A DNA stretch of 53,408 nt from Paenibacillus sp. Marseille-Q4541 (GTDB taxonomy: Bacteria; Bacillota; Bacilli; Paenibacillales; Paenibacillaceae), in NCBI RefSeq assembly GCF_018310695.1, contig NZ_JAGXCY010000030.1, positions 1-53,408 on the forward strand. The letters run 5' to 3'. Shown here one piece after another: positions 1 through 9,499 of this stretch. Numbering within the stretch: the first letter of the stretch is position 1; each line of letters starts with the position of its first letter. Below the pieces are notes generated by a model, which was not told the DNA's origin, searched no databases, and was given only the letters and a program-made list of their open reading frames with translations. A program made the translations under genes and the position numbers.

Positions 1-2
1 CA

Positions 3-46
3 ATATAATAGTCCTATAAAATCATGATTTTATAGGACTATTATAT
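3..46. repeat. 44-bp perfect palindrome
   Basis: Positions 3-24 are the exact reverse complement of 25-46, with no spacer and no mismatch, centred on ATCATGAT. It ends 48 bp before the SLH gene. There is no long T-run after it, so it is not a textbook terminator, but it could end transcription from a gene left of the window. It could also be a protein-binding site or a cruciform-prone element. Confidence 0.8.
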
Positions 47-94
47 GATTTAAGAATCTATCTCATCTAAAACAGGACTTCAGGAGGGTATATT

Positions 95-3000
95 GTGAGT
101 AAAAAGGTACGAGGTACGGTTACTGGGTTGTTAAGTGTTAGTATGCTTCTTGGTTCATTGGGTTCAGTGGAAGCTGCGCAAAAAGGAAATGATTTAGAGG
201 GTCATTGGGCACGAAGCCAGATTCAAGACTGGATCAATAACGGCAACTTGAATGGATATGAGGATGGATCGGTAAAACCGAATAAGACTATCTCTCGTGC
301 AGAGTTCATTTCTCTGATTAACCGTAGTTTTGGATACAATGAAGCGTCCGATATTTCTTTTGAAGATCTAGCATCTACGAACTGGGCGTATACGGATATC
401 GCGAAAGCAGTCAAAGCAGGCTACGTTCAAGGTTATGAGAATAATACATTCCGCCCTGGAGCGAATGTGACTAGACAAGAAGCAGCAGTTATGATTTCGA
501 AGCTTTTAGGTGTACAGAATAATAATTATGATGTTCTTAATCAATTTGTAGATCGTGAAACGATAGCGAACTGGAGTAAGGCTGCGGTAGCTTCTGTTGT
601 AGAACAAGAAGTAATGAAAGGTTATCCGAATGATACATTTGCTCCGCTTCGGTCGCTGACCCGTGCAGAAGCCGTAGTTTTAATAGATAATGCACTAGCT
701 AGCAAAAAAGAATTAAGCACGATTACATATGACGAAGCAGGAATTTATGGCTCAGAGACAAAAGAGACAGTCATCGAAGGTAACGTAATCATTAATGTAC
801 CAGGAGTTACACTGCAGAACACGGTCATTAAAGGAGACTTACTGTTTGCAAAAGGGATTGGCGCTGGAGACGTAACGATTAAAAATGTAAAGGTACATGG
901 AACGACCAATGTAGAAGGCGGCGGCGAAAATTCAATTCATTTAGTCGATTCGGTTCTTCTGAATATTGTTGTTAATAAAAAGGATGGTACGGTTCGAATC
1001 GTAGCAGAAGGAACGACGACCACTCAAAACGTAGTGGTGAAGTCTTCTGTAAAACTAGAAGAGGATAAAGCAACAGGCGCCGGCTTTACTGATGTTGAAT
1101 TGTCTAAAGAACTTCCTAAAAACAGTAAGGTAGTACTTAACGGATCTTTTGATGATGTTGATATTTATGCCACTTCCATGTCTGTAGAGCTTGTTCGGGG
1201 TTCAATCGAAAACATGCAAATTGACAAAGCTGCATTAGACAACGCAATAACGATTAGCAGCAACGCGAAAGTGATTCAACTTGTACTCGATGCAATCACT
1301 AAACTACTCGGTTCTGGAACCATCAACAAAGCTATCGTAAATGAAGGGGCGGCAGGATCTTCCTTTGAATCCAAACCAGGTCAGTTAGAGGGAGCTCAAA
1401 AAGACAACGTTACTGTTCCGGTTGCTCCTCCAGTTTCAGGTGGAGGCGGTACAAGCGGCGGCGGTGGAGGCAGTACCCCGACTCCGGTCGTTGTAGACAA
1501 ATCCACTTTGTTCCAAACCTTATTGGTAGCTAGAGAACTGAATGAATCGGTAGAAGTAGGAACGGCAAAAGGTGAAGTTGATCAGGATAGTAAAAATGTA
1601 TTCGCCTCTGCAATTGCAAACGCAGATATCGTATACCTTGATTCTTCTGCAACGCAAAGTACCGTAGATCAAGCTAATACAAAACTTAGTACAGCAATTA
1701 CAGTGTTTGAATCGGCCATTATTAAAGAAGACACAGATCAGAAAGAAGAACTGAAAGCAGAGAAACAGCAATTGTTCTCTATTATTCTTGAGGCCAATAA
1801 CCTGAACGATCATGTTTCAGTTGGTGAAAAAATAGGGGATGTTTCTCAGTCTGCAAAAGATCAGTTTACAAGCGCGATCCAAGTTGCCGAAGCTGTATAT
1901 GCGGATGAAGCTGCGGAAGTAGCTACCGTCATTAACGCAAGAGCAGATCTCAGCACAGCGATTACTACTTTCAAGAATGCCATTATTAAAGAAGATCTGG
2001 GTGAGTCTGAAGTTGAAATTGCTAAGCAAGCCCTCTTTTCTACGATTGAGGAAGCCAAAGGAATAAACTTAGGAATTTCAGTTGGTAATGAGGTTGGACA
2101 AGTTTCTCAATCAGCAAAAGATCAATTTGATGGCGCCATCTCTGTAGCGGAGTCTGTGTACGCCAATGAGTCTTCTAGTGTATATGAAGTTAATCTTGCT
2201 AACGAAAACTTGAATGCTTCTATTAAAGAGTTCAGAGCAGCAGTAATCACTGATGAACAAAAAGAAGCTGAAGCTATCCTAGCGGCGAAACAAGTGTTGT
2301 TCTCTAACATCGAAATTGCAGTTCGTTTGAATAACCAATATGAAGCGGGTAGCCAGTTGGGTCAGGTTCCAGTTGAAGAAAAAGATGCTTTCGAAAACGT
2401 AATTACAGTATCGCGTGCTGTCTACGACAACTTGGGAGCAACACTTACCGAAGTTCAAACATCAAACACAGATTTGCAATCAGCGATTAAGAAATTTGAA
2501 GCATCCGTTATTGAAGAAGTGGAAGTTGCTACTGTTAGTGAGCTTAGAAAAGCTGTAGCTATCGATAATAATAAGATCAAGCTGACTGAGAACATCGTAG
2601 TGGACAGCGAAGGAATTGAGATTCACGGCCAGAATGTGCAAATTAACGGGAATACACATACGATTTCTTGGTCTGATGAAACTGTCAGCAAATTCGTTAT
2701 ATTTGGAAATAGTGTATCCATCTCCAATGTAACCTTTGAAAATTCCAATGATTATAATCTGCATGTGTACAAGGCAGAAGGCGTTGTTCTTACCGATGTT
2801 TCCTTCAAGAACTCGAAGAAAGGCGGTCTCTTAGTTAATGGTGCAGAAGTTACAGTAGAGAACGTCACGACTGAAGGGAATGAGTGGGGCGGCATTGAAG
2901 TTTCTAAAGGTGTTGAAGTTACAAGTAATCCTGTTCTAACGATAAAAGGAACAAGCAAGCATCCAGAGGATACGGCTATTTGGACAGATCCTGCAAACAA

Positions 3001-4837
3001 TAATGATAATCCTCAAATTGTAGATGTAAACAATCAATATCGTAAACTGGGTCCGGTGAGTGGCTTCTACACTTATGTACTGAAAGATAGCTATCAAACG
3101 GTAAATACGCTTGCTGAGTTTGAATTAGCTGTTTCTTTGGACAACAACAAAGTAAAATTGGGTGCTGACCTAGTTGGAGCAGAGTCGGTTCGAATCAGTG
3201 GTGCTAATGTAGAGATCGACGGAGCGAATCACTCGATTTCAATCACGGGTAAAGGCAACAAGATGACTGTCGAGAACAACGGTGTGAAGATCAGTAATTT
3301 GACTGTGAAAGATTCTTCCGAATATAACCTGCACGTATATAATGCCGAGGGTGTTGTTTTGGAGAATGTAACCTTGAACAACTCTAAAAAGGGTGGCCTG
3401 TTGGTTAATGGCTCTAAAGTAACGGTACGCGATATTACGACAAGCAATAACAGCTGGGGCGGTATCGAAGTTGCAAAAGGTTCGGCTGAGAATCTATCCG
3501 CATCAACACTTACTGTTGAAGGAAAGAATACACATAGTGAAAATGTGGCAATCTGGACAGTGAATCCAAATGGTGAAGGCAACCAAGTAGTAGACGAAGC
3601 GGGAGAATATCGTTCCTATGAAGATGCGCGTCCTGGTAAGAAAGGATACACCAATTATATTTTGAATAATGCATACCAAGTGGTAAACACATTTGACGAA
3701 CTGTCTGCAGCGGTAAAAGTAAATAACAATAAAGTTATGCTTGGAAGCGATATTGCTGAAGAGGGTAAGGTTTTGGAACTAACAGGAGAGAATGTAACCC
3801 TTCATGGTGGTAGCAAAACTCTTTCACTTACTGACGCGAATAACAGTTTCTTGATTACAGGTAATGGTGCTACGATCGTGAAACTTACTGTAAAAGATTC
3901 TGCTAAATACAATGTTCATGTGTATAACGCACAAAATGTGAAATTTGATTATGTTACTTTCGAAAATGCTGATAATGGTGGTTTGCTGATTAATGGTTCC
4001 ACGGTGACAGTTAGCAATATTACAACCAGTAATAACAAGTGGGGCGGTATTGAAGTTTCCAAAGGTTCAGCTGAAAATCTATCCGCATCAACACTTACCG
4101 TTGAAGGAACCAATAAGCATAGTGAAGATGTGGCAATCTGGACGGTAAACCCAAATAATGAAGGGAATTCAGTTGTTGATGAGGCAAATCAATATCATGC
4201 TTCAGCAGATACCCGTCAAGGTAAAGAAGGATACACTAACTACAGTGCATATCAAGTAGTCAACACATTTGAAGAATTGTCTGCGGCAGTTAAAGTGGAT
4301 AATAACAAAATCAAGCTCGGTACTTCCATTACTGAAACTGGGAAGCTGCTTGAGGTAATAGGTAGTAATGTAGTAATTGAAGGTAATAACAAAACTTTGA
4401 GTTTGAAAGAGGCAGGGAATAGCTTCCTCATTTTCGGAAGTGGAACCAAGGTGATGAACCTGACTGTCGCGAATTCAGCTGGCTATAACGTTCAAGTTTA
4501 CAACGCAACTGATGTAGTATTGGACAATGTGACCTTGGACAGCTCTAAAAAGGGTGGCTTACTCGTTAATAGTGCTAGCGTGACTGTAAACAAAATAATT
4601 ACAAAAGGTAATGCTTGGGGCGGTATTGAAGTCTCCAAAGGTGTTAACGTTCAGGAACAGCCGAGCTTAACGATTACAGGTACAAGCAAGCATGATGAAG
4701 CTGTAGCGATCTGGACAGATCCTGCAAACGGAAGTGTGCCTGTAGTTAATGATGTACAGAGTCAATATGAAGTAAACGATGCAACAGATAAAGAGGGTTT
4801 TAAATACTACACATTGAAGAGTGCTATTGCGGAATAA
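95..4837 (+). CDS. SLH-domain surface protein with helical and beta-helix repeats
   Basis: Predicted exported cell-surface protein of 1580 residues. The GTG start at 95 follows AGGAGGG (82-88). Residues 1-27 form a signal peptide ending in VEA. Three SLH domains follow (about 34-77, 86-140, 150-200); this family binds pyruvylated secondary wall polysaccharide. A beta-rich segment (about 215-430) leads to a Gly-rich linker (about 447-465). Then come four roughly 87-residue helical repeats beginning LF(S/Q) near 469, 557, 643 and 731, resembling FIVAR-type modules. Four roughly 190-residue repeats start near 808, 1000, 1194 and 1385. Each contains N-V-x-V-Y, GG(L/I)LVN and WGGIEV motifs, as in right-handed parallel beta-helix proteins, and ends in an AIWT segment. 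No catalytic residues could be assigned, so adhesin, S-layer component or carbohydrate-active enzyme all remain possible. Near-identical DNA in neighbouring repeats suggests the repeat number can change. Confidence 0.9.
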   Translation: MSKKVRGTVTGLLSVSMLLGSLGSVEAAQKGNDLEGHWARSQIQDWINNGNLNGYEDGSVKPNKTISRAEFISLINRSFGYNEASDISFEDLASTNWAYTDIAKAVKAGYVQGYENNTFRPGANVTRQEAAVMISKLLGVQNNNYDVLNQFVDRETIANWSKAAVASVVEQEVMKGYPNDTFAPLRSLTRAEAVVLIDNALASKKELSTITYDEAGIYGSETKETVIEGNVIINVPGVTLQNTVIKGDLLFAKGIGAGDVTIKNVKVHGTTNVEGGGENSIHLVDSVLLNIVVNKKDGTVRIVAEGTTTTQNVVVKSSVKLEEDKATGAGFTDVELSKELPKNSKVVLNGSFDDVDIYATSMSVELVRGSIENMQIDKAALDNAITISSNAKVIQLVLDAITKLLGSGTINKAIVNEGAAGSSFESKPGQLEGAQKDNVTVPVAPPVSGGGGTSGGGGGSTPTPVVVDKSTLFQTLLVARELNESVEVGTAKGEVDQDSKNVFASAIANADIVYLDSSATQSTVDQANTKLSTAITVFESAIIKEDTDQKEELKAEKQQLFSIILEANNLNDHVSVGEKIGDVSQSAKDQFTSAIQVAEAVYADEAAEVATVINARADLSTAITTFKNAIIKEDLGESEVEIAKQALFSTIEEAKGINLGISVGNEVGQVSQSAKDQFDGAISVAESVYANESSSVYEVNLANENLNASIKEFRAAVITDEQKEAEAILAAKQVLFSNIEIAVRLNNQYEAGSQLGQVPVEEKDAFENVITVSRAVYDNLGATLTEVQTSNTDLQSAIKKFEASVIEEVEVATVSELRKAVAIDNNKIKLTENIVVDSEGIEIHGQNVQINGNTHTISWSDETVSKFVIFGNSVSISNVTFENSNDYNLHVYKAEGVVLTDVSFKNSKKGGLLVNGAEVTVENVTTEGNEWGGIEVSKGVEVTSNPVLTIKGTSKHPEDTAIWTDPANNNDNPQIVDVNNQYRKLGPVSGFYTYVLKDSYQTVNTLAEFELAVSLDNNKVKLGADLVGAESVRISGANVEIDGANHSISITGKGNKMTVENNGVKISNLTVKDSSEYNLHVYNAEGVVLENVTLNNSKKGGLLVNGSKVTVRDITTSNNSWGGIEVAKGSAENLSASTLTVEGKNTHSENVAIWTVNPNGEGNQVVDEAGEYRSYEDARPGKKGYTNYILNNAYQVVNTFDELSAAVKVNNNKVMLGSDIAEEGKVLELTGENVTLHGGSKTLSLTDANNSFLITGNGATIVKLTVKDSAKYNVHVYNAQNVKFDYVTFENADNGGLLINGSTVTVSNITTSNNKWGGIEVSKGSAENLSASTLTVEGTNKHSEDVAIWTVNPNNEGNSVVDEANQYHASADTRQGKEGYTNYSAYQVVNTFEELSAAVKVDNNKIKLGTSITETGKLLEVIGSNVVIEGNNKTLSLKEAGNSFLIFGSGTKVMNLTVANSAGYNVQVYNATDVVLDNVTLDSSKKGGLLVNSASVTVNKIITKGNAWGGIEVSKGVNVQEQPSLTITGTSKHDEAVAIWTDPANGSVPVVNDVQSQYEVNDATDKEGFKYYTLKSAIAE

Positions 4838-5112
4838 AGCCTGACGATATCTCTCGATTTCTCAGATGATGCGTGTTTATTGTTGCATTTCGGTTCATGA
4901 AATTAATAATATTATTAATTTTCTAGCTCACATGAAGATAAGACATATTCATAATGTTGTTTATTGTGAAATTGGACGCTGACTGGTGAAGTATTTCCAT
5001 AGTTCGACATACTTTTCATTTCATCCAAAAACAAGTGGAAAAAGGACTAATTCGGCATGAAATATTAACATTGATATGTTATATATTTGAAGGTAATCAT
5101 TTTCTTTTCCAA
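4838..5112. other. Non-coding gap after the SLH gene
   Basis: I see no credible gene between the SLH stop and the csp promoter. The stretch is AT-rich and contains a 22-bp perfect palindrome at 4900-4921 (AAATTAATAAT and its complement). No obvious GC-rich terminator follows the SLH gene; the AT palindrome is the only dyad close to its 3' end. Confidence 0.5.
4900..4921. repeat. 22-bp AT-only palindrome
   Basis: AAATTAATAAT at 4900-4910 is followed directly by its exact complement at 4911-4921. As a pure A/T dyad it would form a weak RNA hairpin. Function unknown. Confidence 0.7.
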
Positions 5113-5142
5113 TTGACAATGGATAACTTTGGGTGGTATAGT
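5113..5142 (+). promoter_or_regulatory. Promoter of the cold shock gene
   Basis: TTGACA at 5113-5118 and TATAGT at 5137-5142 are separated by 18 bp, a good vegetative sigma-A match. Transcription would start near 5149 and give a leader of about 46 nt. Confidence 0.75.
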
Positions 5143-5149
5143 CTGAATT

Positions 5150-5164
5150 GTGAGCTAGGCTCAC
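5150..5164 (+). promoter_or_regulatory. Small hairpin at the csp mRNA 5' end
   Basis: GTGAGC (5150-5155), TAG, GCTCAC (5159-5164): a perfect 6-bp stem with a 3-nt loop, at or just after the predicted transcription start. A 5'-terminal stem of this kind may protect the mRNA or respond to temperature; that role is inference. Confidence 0.5.
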
Positions 5165-5194
5165 TTCATTTGATGACGAAGGGAATGTTCGTGC

Positions 5195-5392
5195 ATGCAA
5201 GGTAAAGTTAAATGGTTTAACGCAGAAAAAGGTTATGGTTTCATCGAAACTGAGGATGGCGGCGATGTATTCGTACATTTCTCCGCAATTCAATCCGAAG
5301 GATTCAAAACTTTGGAAGAAGGTCAATCCGTAGAATTCGAGATCGTTGAAGGCGCGCGTGGACCACAAGCAGCTAACGTAATCAAATTATAA
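5195..5392 (+). CDS. csp: Cold shock protein (CspA/CspB family)
   Basis: A 65-residue single cold-shock domain that binds single-stranded nucleic acid and acts as an RNA chaperone in the cytoplasm. The RNP1-type KGYGFI motif and the RNP2-type VFVHFSAI motif are both present, and the length is typical. The start follows AAGGGA. It is a single-gene unit with its own TTGACA promoter and a strong terminator. The family often has several paralogues per genome, so the exact letter cannot be assigned. Confidence 0.95.
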   Translation: MQGKVKWFNAEKGYGFIETEDGGDVFVHFSAIQSEGFKTLEEGQSVEFEIVEGARGPQAANVIKL

Positions 5393-5458
5393 TCATCCCG
5401 GCTTAGCCCGACCTACATATACGGTTAGATGGTTAACAATTGTATATTAGCTAGCGTC

Positions 5459-5490
5459 AAACCTTGAGACTTCTGTCTCAAGGTTTTTAT
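5459..5490 (+). terminator. Terminator of csp
   Basis: AAACCTTGAGAC (5459-5470), loop TTCT, GTCTCAAGGTTT, then a T-rich tail. This is a strong intrinsic terminator. Confidence 0.85.
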
Positions 5491-5734
5491 TTTTTATGTA
5501 GATAAACCTAGTGGTTTTTTCCAATTCTAAAGATGAACAGAGCAATAATATGAGGTGTTTTTCTACTGTTAAACTCAAATTTAATAGACGTATTAAGAGC
5601 TTGTAAAGACCCTCTCAAAAAGGGATATTATATGAAGAATTAACTCTACTATTAACCGGATATAACCCTTCTCAAACGATCTTTATAAAATTGTCACATC
5701 TCTTTATTATCAGCAGGTAAAACGCCTTCATTTT
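5491..5734. other. Non-coding gap between csp and hpf
   Basis: AT-rich sequence with no ORF that has a credible ribosome binding site. Nothing recognisable was found between the csp terminator and the hpf promoter. Confidence 0.4.
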
Positions 5735-5764
5735 TTTACTTTGCCATAACAATCATGTTATAAT
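5735..5764 (+). promoter_or_regulatory. hpf promoter with dyad in the spacer
   Basis: TTTACT (5735-5740) and TATAAT (5759-5764) are spaced by 18 bp. A perfect dyad ATAACA-ATCA-TGTTAT (5746-5761) lies in the spacer and runs into the -10 hexamer, a good place for a repressor or activator. The regulator is not known from the sequence. Confidence 0.65.
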
Positions 5765-5794
5765 CAGGGTGTAAAGGAAAAGGAGGAGTGCCCT

Positions 5795-6361
5795 ATGAAT
5801 TTGAGTATTCGAGGACAACAAATCGAGGTTACTGATGCTTTGAAAGATTACGTAGATAAGAAGCTGAATAAACTGGAAAAGTATTTTGACGAACCTCTTA
5901 CCTCTGATGGCAATGTTACACTAAGCGTGAATCGAGGCCTACACACCGTAGAGGTAACAATCCCGATGAAAGGTCTTGTGCTACGTGCAGAAGATGAGAG
6001 CAATGATATGTATGCATCCATCGATGCGGTAGTGGACAAGCTAGAACGTCAGATTCGGAAGCATAAAACAAAGATCAATCGTAAATTCCGCCAAGAGGGC
6101 AATTTGAAAACTCTCTTTGTAGAAGATGTTCCAGCAAGCACGTCTCCGGTAACGGATGAGGAACTTGATATGGAAAATGATGATCTGGAAGTCGTACGCA
6201 CGAAGCGTTTCTTACTCAAACCAATGGATGTGGAAGAAGCAATCTTGCAAATGAACATGGTCGGCCATAACTTCTTTGTATTCTCCAACATTGAGAATAA
6301 TGAAGTAAGCGTCGTTTATAAACGGAATGACGGTAAATATGGCTTAATTGAGAAAGAATAA
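5795..6361 (+). CDS. hpf: Ribosome hibernation promoting factor, long form
   Basis: A 188-residue protein of the long HPF class found in Bacillota. The N-terminal S30AE domain (about 1-105) binds the decoding centre of the 30S subunit. The C-terminal domain (about 130-188, with KRFLLKPM and EAILQMN) dimerises and joins two 70S ribosomes into an inactive 100S particle. The start is preceded by AAGGAGG with an 8-nt spacer. It stands alone, with a promoter at 5735-5764 and a terminator at 6471-6503. The gene often lies just upstream of secA-prfB in this group, as it does here. Confidence 0.95.
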   Translation: MNLSIRGQQIEVTDALKDYVDKKLNKLEKYFDEPLTSDGNVTLSVNRGLHTVEVTIPMKGLVLRAEDESNDMYASIDAVVDKLERQIRKHKTKINRKFRQEGNLKTLFVEDVPASTSPVTDEELDMENDDLEVVRTKRFLLKPMDVEEAILQMNMVGHNFFVFSNIENNEVSVVYKRNDGKYGLIEKE

Positions 6362-6470
6362 GATCTTTTAGTGCTTACGCAAATAGCCGACAATATTAGG
6401 CTCCATTCCTGATATTTCCCTTATGCATCACTTATGACTAGGCATGAATGTTTCTGTATCGTGATAGTAA

Positions 6471-6503
6471 GAGCCTCCATTCTACGGAATGGGGCTCTTT
6501 TTT
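6471..6503 (+). terminator. Terminator of hpf
   Basis: GAGCC-T-CCATTC (6471-6482), loop TACG, GAATGG-GGCTC (6487-6497), then seven T. One T is bulged in the stem. Confidence 0.8.
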
Positions 6504-6876
6504 GATTTTATATTTCCACATATTGTATGTGAAATTAGCGAAACATATGAAACATGCTTTGCGTCTATATATATACATGGAGTAAGAACCGAGACTTTGC
6601 CATAAATCCTATAAGATGGAGGGCAAATCGAGTAAAATAAAGGGTTCTCCGTGTTGCGACAGTCTTGACAAACTGTTACAATTTAGGCAAAACCATTTTC
6701 GATTGTAGTCCGGGTTTTGGACTTAATTCATAATGGATATGTTTCGATATAAATGAAATAGTAACATCAGCTTGTGCATGTAAGAACTTTTAATGAATTC
6801 AACATTGGAGTTCCTAACATTACCCTTAGCATGCCGAGTTTGATTATAACATCTGTTTGCACGAAAGGGGTTAACC
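6504..6876 (+). promoter_or_regulatory. Long secA upstream region with nested dyads and promoter
   Basis: There is no gene here. AGAACC (6585-6590) pairs with GGTTCT (6643-6648), and inside it TTTGCC (6596-6601) pairs with GGCAAA (6622-6627). Right after this, TTGCGA (6654-6659) and TACAAT (6677-6682) with 17-bp spacing make a plausible sigma-A promoter, leaving a leader of about 190 nt. SecA expression is leader-controlled in some bacteria; whether that applies here is inference. Confidence 0.5.
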
Positions 6877-9384
6877 ATGCTAGGACTAGTGAAGAAGATC
6901 TTCGGCGACACCAACGAGCGTGATGTCAAACGTCTGATGAAGACGGTCGATGTAATTAATAAACTGGAACCGGAATTTACCGCGCTTTCCGACGCTCAGC
7001 TACAAGGTAAAACGGAGGAATTCCGTTCTCGTATTGAAAAAGGAGCTACGCTCGACGAATTATTGCCTGAAGCTTTTGCCACGGTGCGTGAAGCGTCCAA
7101 ACGGGTCCTGAATAAACGTCATTATGATGTGCAGCTGATTGGTGGTATTGCCCTTCATGAAGGCCGTATTGCAGAGATGAAGACGGGTGAAGGTAAAACT
7201 CTCGTAGGTACCCTTCCTGTTTATCTGAATGCATTATTAGGTAAAGGGGTCCATGTTGTTACCGTCAACGATTATCTTGCTCAACGGGACAGCCAGGAGA
7301 TGGGACAGATCTATGAATTCCTCGGAATGAACGTCGGAATTAACCTTAACGGAATGGATCATGCTTCTAAACAGGCCGCATATGGTTGCGATGTAACTTA
7401 CGGTACAAACAATGAATACGGATTTGATTATCTTCGCGATAATATGGTGCTTTATAAAGAGCAAATGGTACAGCGTCCGCTTTACTATTGTATTATTGAC
7501 GAGGTGGACTCCATCTTGGTCGATGAAGCTCGTACACCACTTATCATTTCGGGACAGGCACAAAAATCAACTGAACTTTATTTTGCAGCAGATCGTTTTG
7601 TTAAGAAATTGACTGCAGAAGAAGATTTTACAGTGGATATTAAAGTGAAGTCCGTTGCTCTTACAGAAGCAGGGGTTGCTAAGGCAGAACGTGCTTTTGG
7701 TATTGAGAATTTGTATGACCAAGCTAACGTTACACTGAATCACCATGTTGTACAGGCTCTAAAAGCAAATGTAATCATGCGCCGTGACGTGGATTACGTG
7801 GTAGCTGATGATGAAGTTGTCATTGTTGACGAATTCACAGGTCGCTTAATGGCTGGACGTCGCTACAGTGATGGTCTTCACCAAGCGATTGAAGCAAAAG
7901 AAGCAATCCAAGTTCAAAATGAGAGTATGACGCTTGCTACGATTACATTCCAGAACTATTTCCGGATGTACAAGAAGCTTGCAGGTATGACGGGTACAGC
8001 GAAGACTGAGGAAGAAGAGTTCAAAAAGATTTATGGACTTGAAGTATTACAAGTACCGACGAATCGTCCGAACCAACGTGATGATATGGCGGATGTTGTA
8101 TACAAAAGTGTGGAAGGCAAGTTTAAAGCCGTTGTTGATGAGATCGTGGAGCGTCATGCAAAAAGACAGCCAGTTCTCGTAGGTACAATTTCGATTGAAA
8201 ACTCGGAAGTTCTCTCTGAAATGCTGAAACGCAAAGGCGTGAAGCATCAGGTACTGAACGCAAAATACCATGCGGAAGAAGCTCAGATTATTTCCGGTGC
8301 TGGACAGGCGGGTGCAGTCACGATTGCAACCAATATGGCTGGACGGGGTACGGATATTATTTTGGGTGAAGGCGTGGCTGAATTAGGCGGTCTTCATATC
8401 ATTGGTACAGAACGTCATGAATCTCGTCGAATTGATAATCAGTTGCGTGGTCGTGCCGGTCGTCAGGGTGATCCGGGTTCAACACAGTTCTACCTTTCCC
8501 TTGGAGATGAACTGATGAAGCGTTTTGGTGCGGATAACGTACTGAACATGATGGAACGCCTTGGATTTGAAGAAGATCAACCGATTGAGAGTAAAATGAT
8601 TACGCGTGCCGTTGAATCCGCACAAAAACGGGTTGAGGGCAACAATTTTGATATGCGTAAAGTCGTACTCCAATACGATGATGTAATGAATCAACAACGT
8701 GAAGTTATTTACAAACAACGCCGTGAAGTTCTGGAGTCCGAGAATATCAAAACCATTGTTATGGAAATGATTCGCGGAACCATTCAACGTAATGTAGAAG
8801 CACACTGTGCGGACGATATTCCTGAGAATTGGGAACTTCAAGAAGTGGCAGACTATATAAACAGCAAGATGCTAGAAGAAGGCGCCCTTACAAGAGACGA
8901 TCTATGGGGTAAAGAAGTTGAAGAGATTATCGAGTTCATCTTCACTAAGGTACAGGAGAAATATGATGCACGTGAAGAACGTATCGGAGAAGAAATGGTT
9001 CGTGAGTTCGAGAAAGTTATCGTGCTTCGTTCTGTAGATAGCAAGTGGATGGACCACATCGATGCGATGGATCAACTTCGTCAAGGTATTCACCTCAGAG
9101 CATACGGCGGTACAGATCCGCTTCGCGAATACCAGTTTGAAGGGTTTGCGATGTTCAACGAGATGATCTCTACCATTCAGGAAGAAGTTGCTACCTATGT
9201 GATGAGAGCTCAAATCGAGAGCAACCAAGAGCGTCAAGCGGTAGTTGACGAGAACAAGATTTCGACTAGCGGGGAGCCTGCTGAGAAACGTCCGGTAAAA
9301 GTAGACGACCAGATCGGACGTAACGATCCTTGTCCTTGTGGTAGCGGCAAAAAATACAAGCAGTGCCACGGTCAAACTTCGTAA
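6877..9384 (+). CDS. secA: Preprotein translocase ATPase SecA
   Basis: The motor ATPase that pushes unfolded preproteins through SecYEG at the membrane. The protein has 835 residues, the usual length for Bacillota. Nucleotide-binding fold 1 has MKTGEGKTL (Walker A, about residue 101) and DEVDS (Walker B). The preprotein cross-linking and second helicase domains follow, with GRGTDI and QLRGRAGRQGD. The C-terminus carries the zinc-binding tail CPCGSGKKYKQCHG, used for SecB or ribosome contacts. The ATG follows AAAGGGG. prfB begins 115 bp downstream with no terminator seen between, so co-transcription is likely. Confidence 0.98.
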   Translation: MLGLVKKIFGDTNERDVKRLMKTVDVINKLEPEFTALSDAQLQGKTEEFRSRIEKGATLDELLPEAFATVREASKRVLNKRHYDVQLIGGIALHEGRIAEMKTGEGKTLVGTLPVYLNALLGKGVHVVTVNDYLAQRDSQEMGQIYEFLGMNVGINLNGMDHASKQAAYGCDVTYGTNNEYGFDYLRDNMVLYKEQMVQRPLYYCIIDEVDSILVDEARTPLIISGQAQKSTELYFAADRFVKKLTAEEDFTVDIKVKSVALTEAGVAKAERAFGIENLYDQANVTLNHHVVQALKANVIMRRDVDYVVADDEVVIVDEFTGRLMAGRRYSDGLHQAIEAKEAIQVQNESMTLATITFQNYFRMYKKLAGMTGTAKTEEEEFKKIYGLEVLQVPTNRPNQRDDMADVVYKSVEGKFKAVVDEIVERHAKRQPVLVGTISIENSEVLSEMLKRKGVKHQVLNAKYHAEEAQIISGAGQAGAVTIATNMAGRGTDIILGEGVAELGGLHIIGTERHESRRIDNQLRGRAGRQGDPGSTQFYLSLGDELMKRFGADNVLNMMERLGFEEDQPIESKMITRAVESAQKRVEGNNFDMRKVVLQYDDVMNQQREVIYKQRREVLESENIKTIVMEMIRGTIQRNVEAHCADDIPENWELQEVADYINSKMLEEGALTRDDLWGKEVEEIIEFIFTKVQEKYDAREERIGEEMVREFEKVIVLRSVDSKWMDHIDAMDQLRQGIHLRAYGGTDPLREYQFEGFAMFNEMISTIQEEVATYVMRAQIESNQERQAVVDENKISTSGEPAEKRPVKVDDQIGRNDPCPCGSGKKYKQCHGQTS

Positions 9385-9499
9385 TTGGCCATACAATAAC
9401 ATAAACATCTGAAACACCCATACAGCTCCTTGGAGCTTGCCAGTAATGACGGCAGGCTCTAATGGGGCTTTATCTACAGTAAAGAGAGGAATTTGCAGT

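Noticed and set aside
6560..6650. c-di-GMP (GEMM) riboswitch upstream of secA
   Set aside because: GGGCAAA and TTTGCC recall parts of it, but the conserved core and order do not fit.
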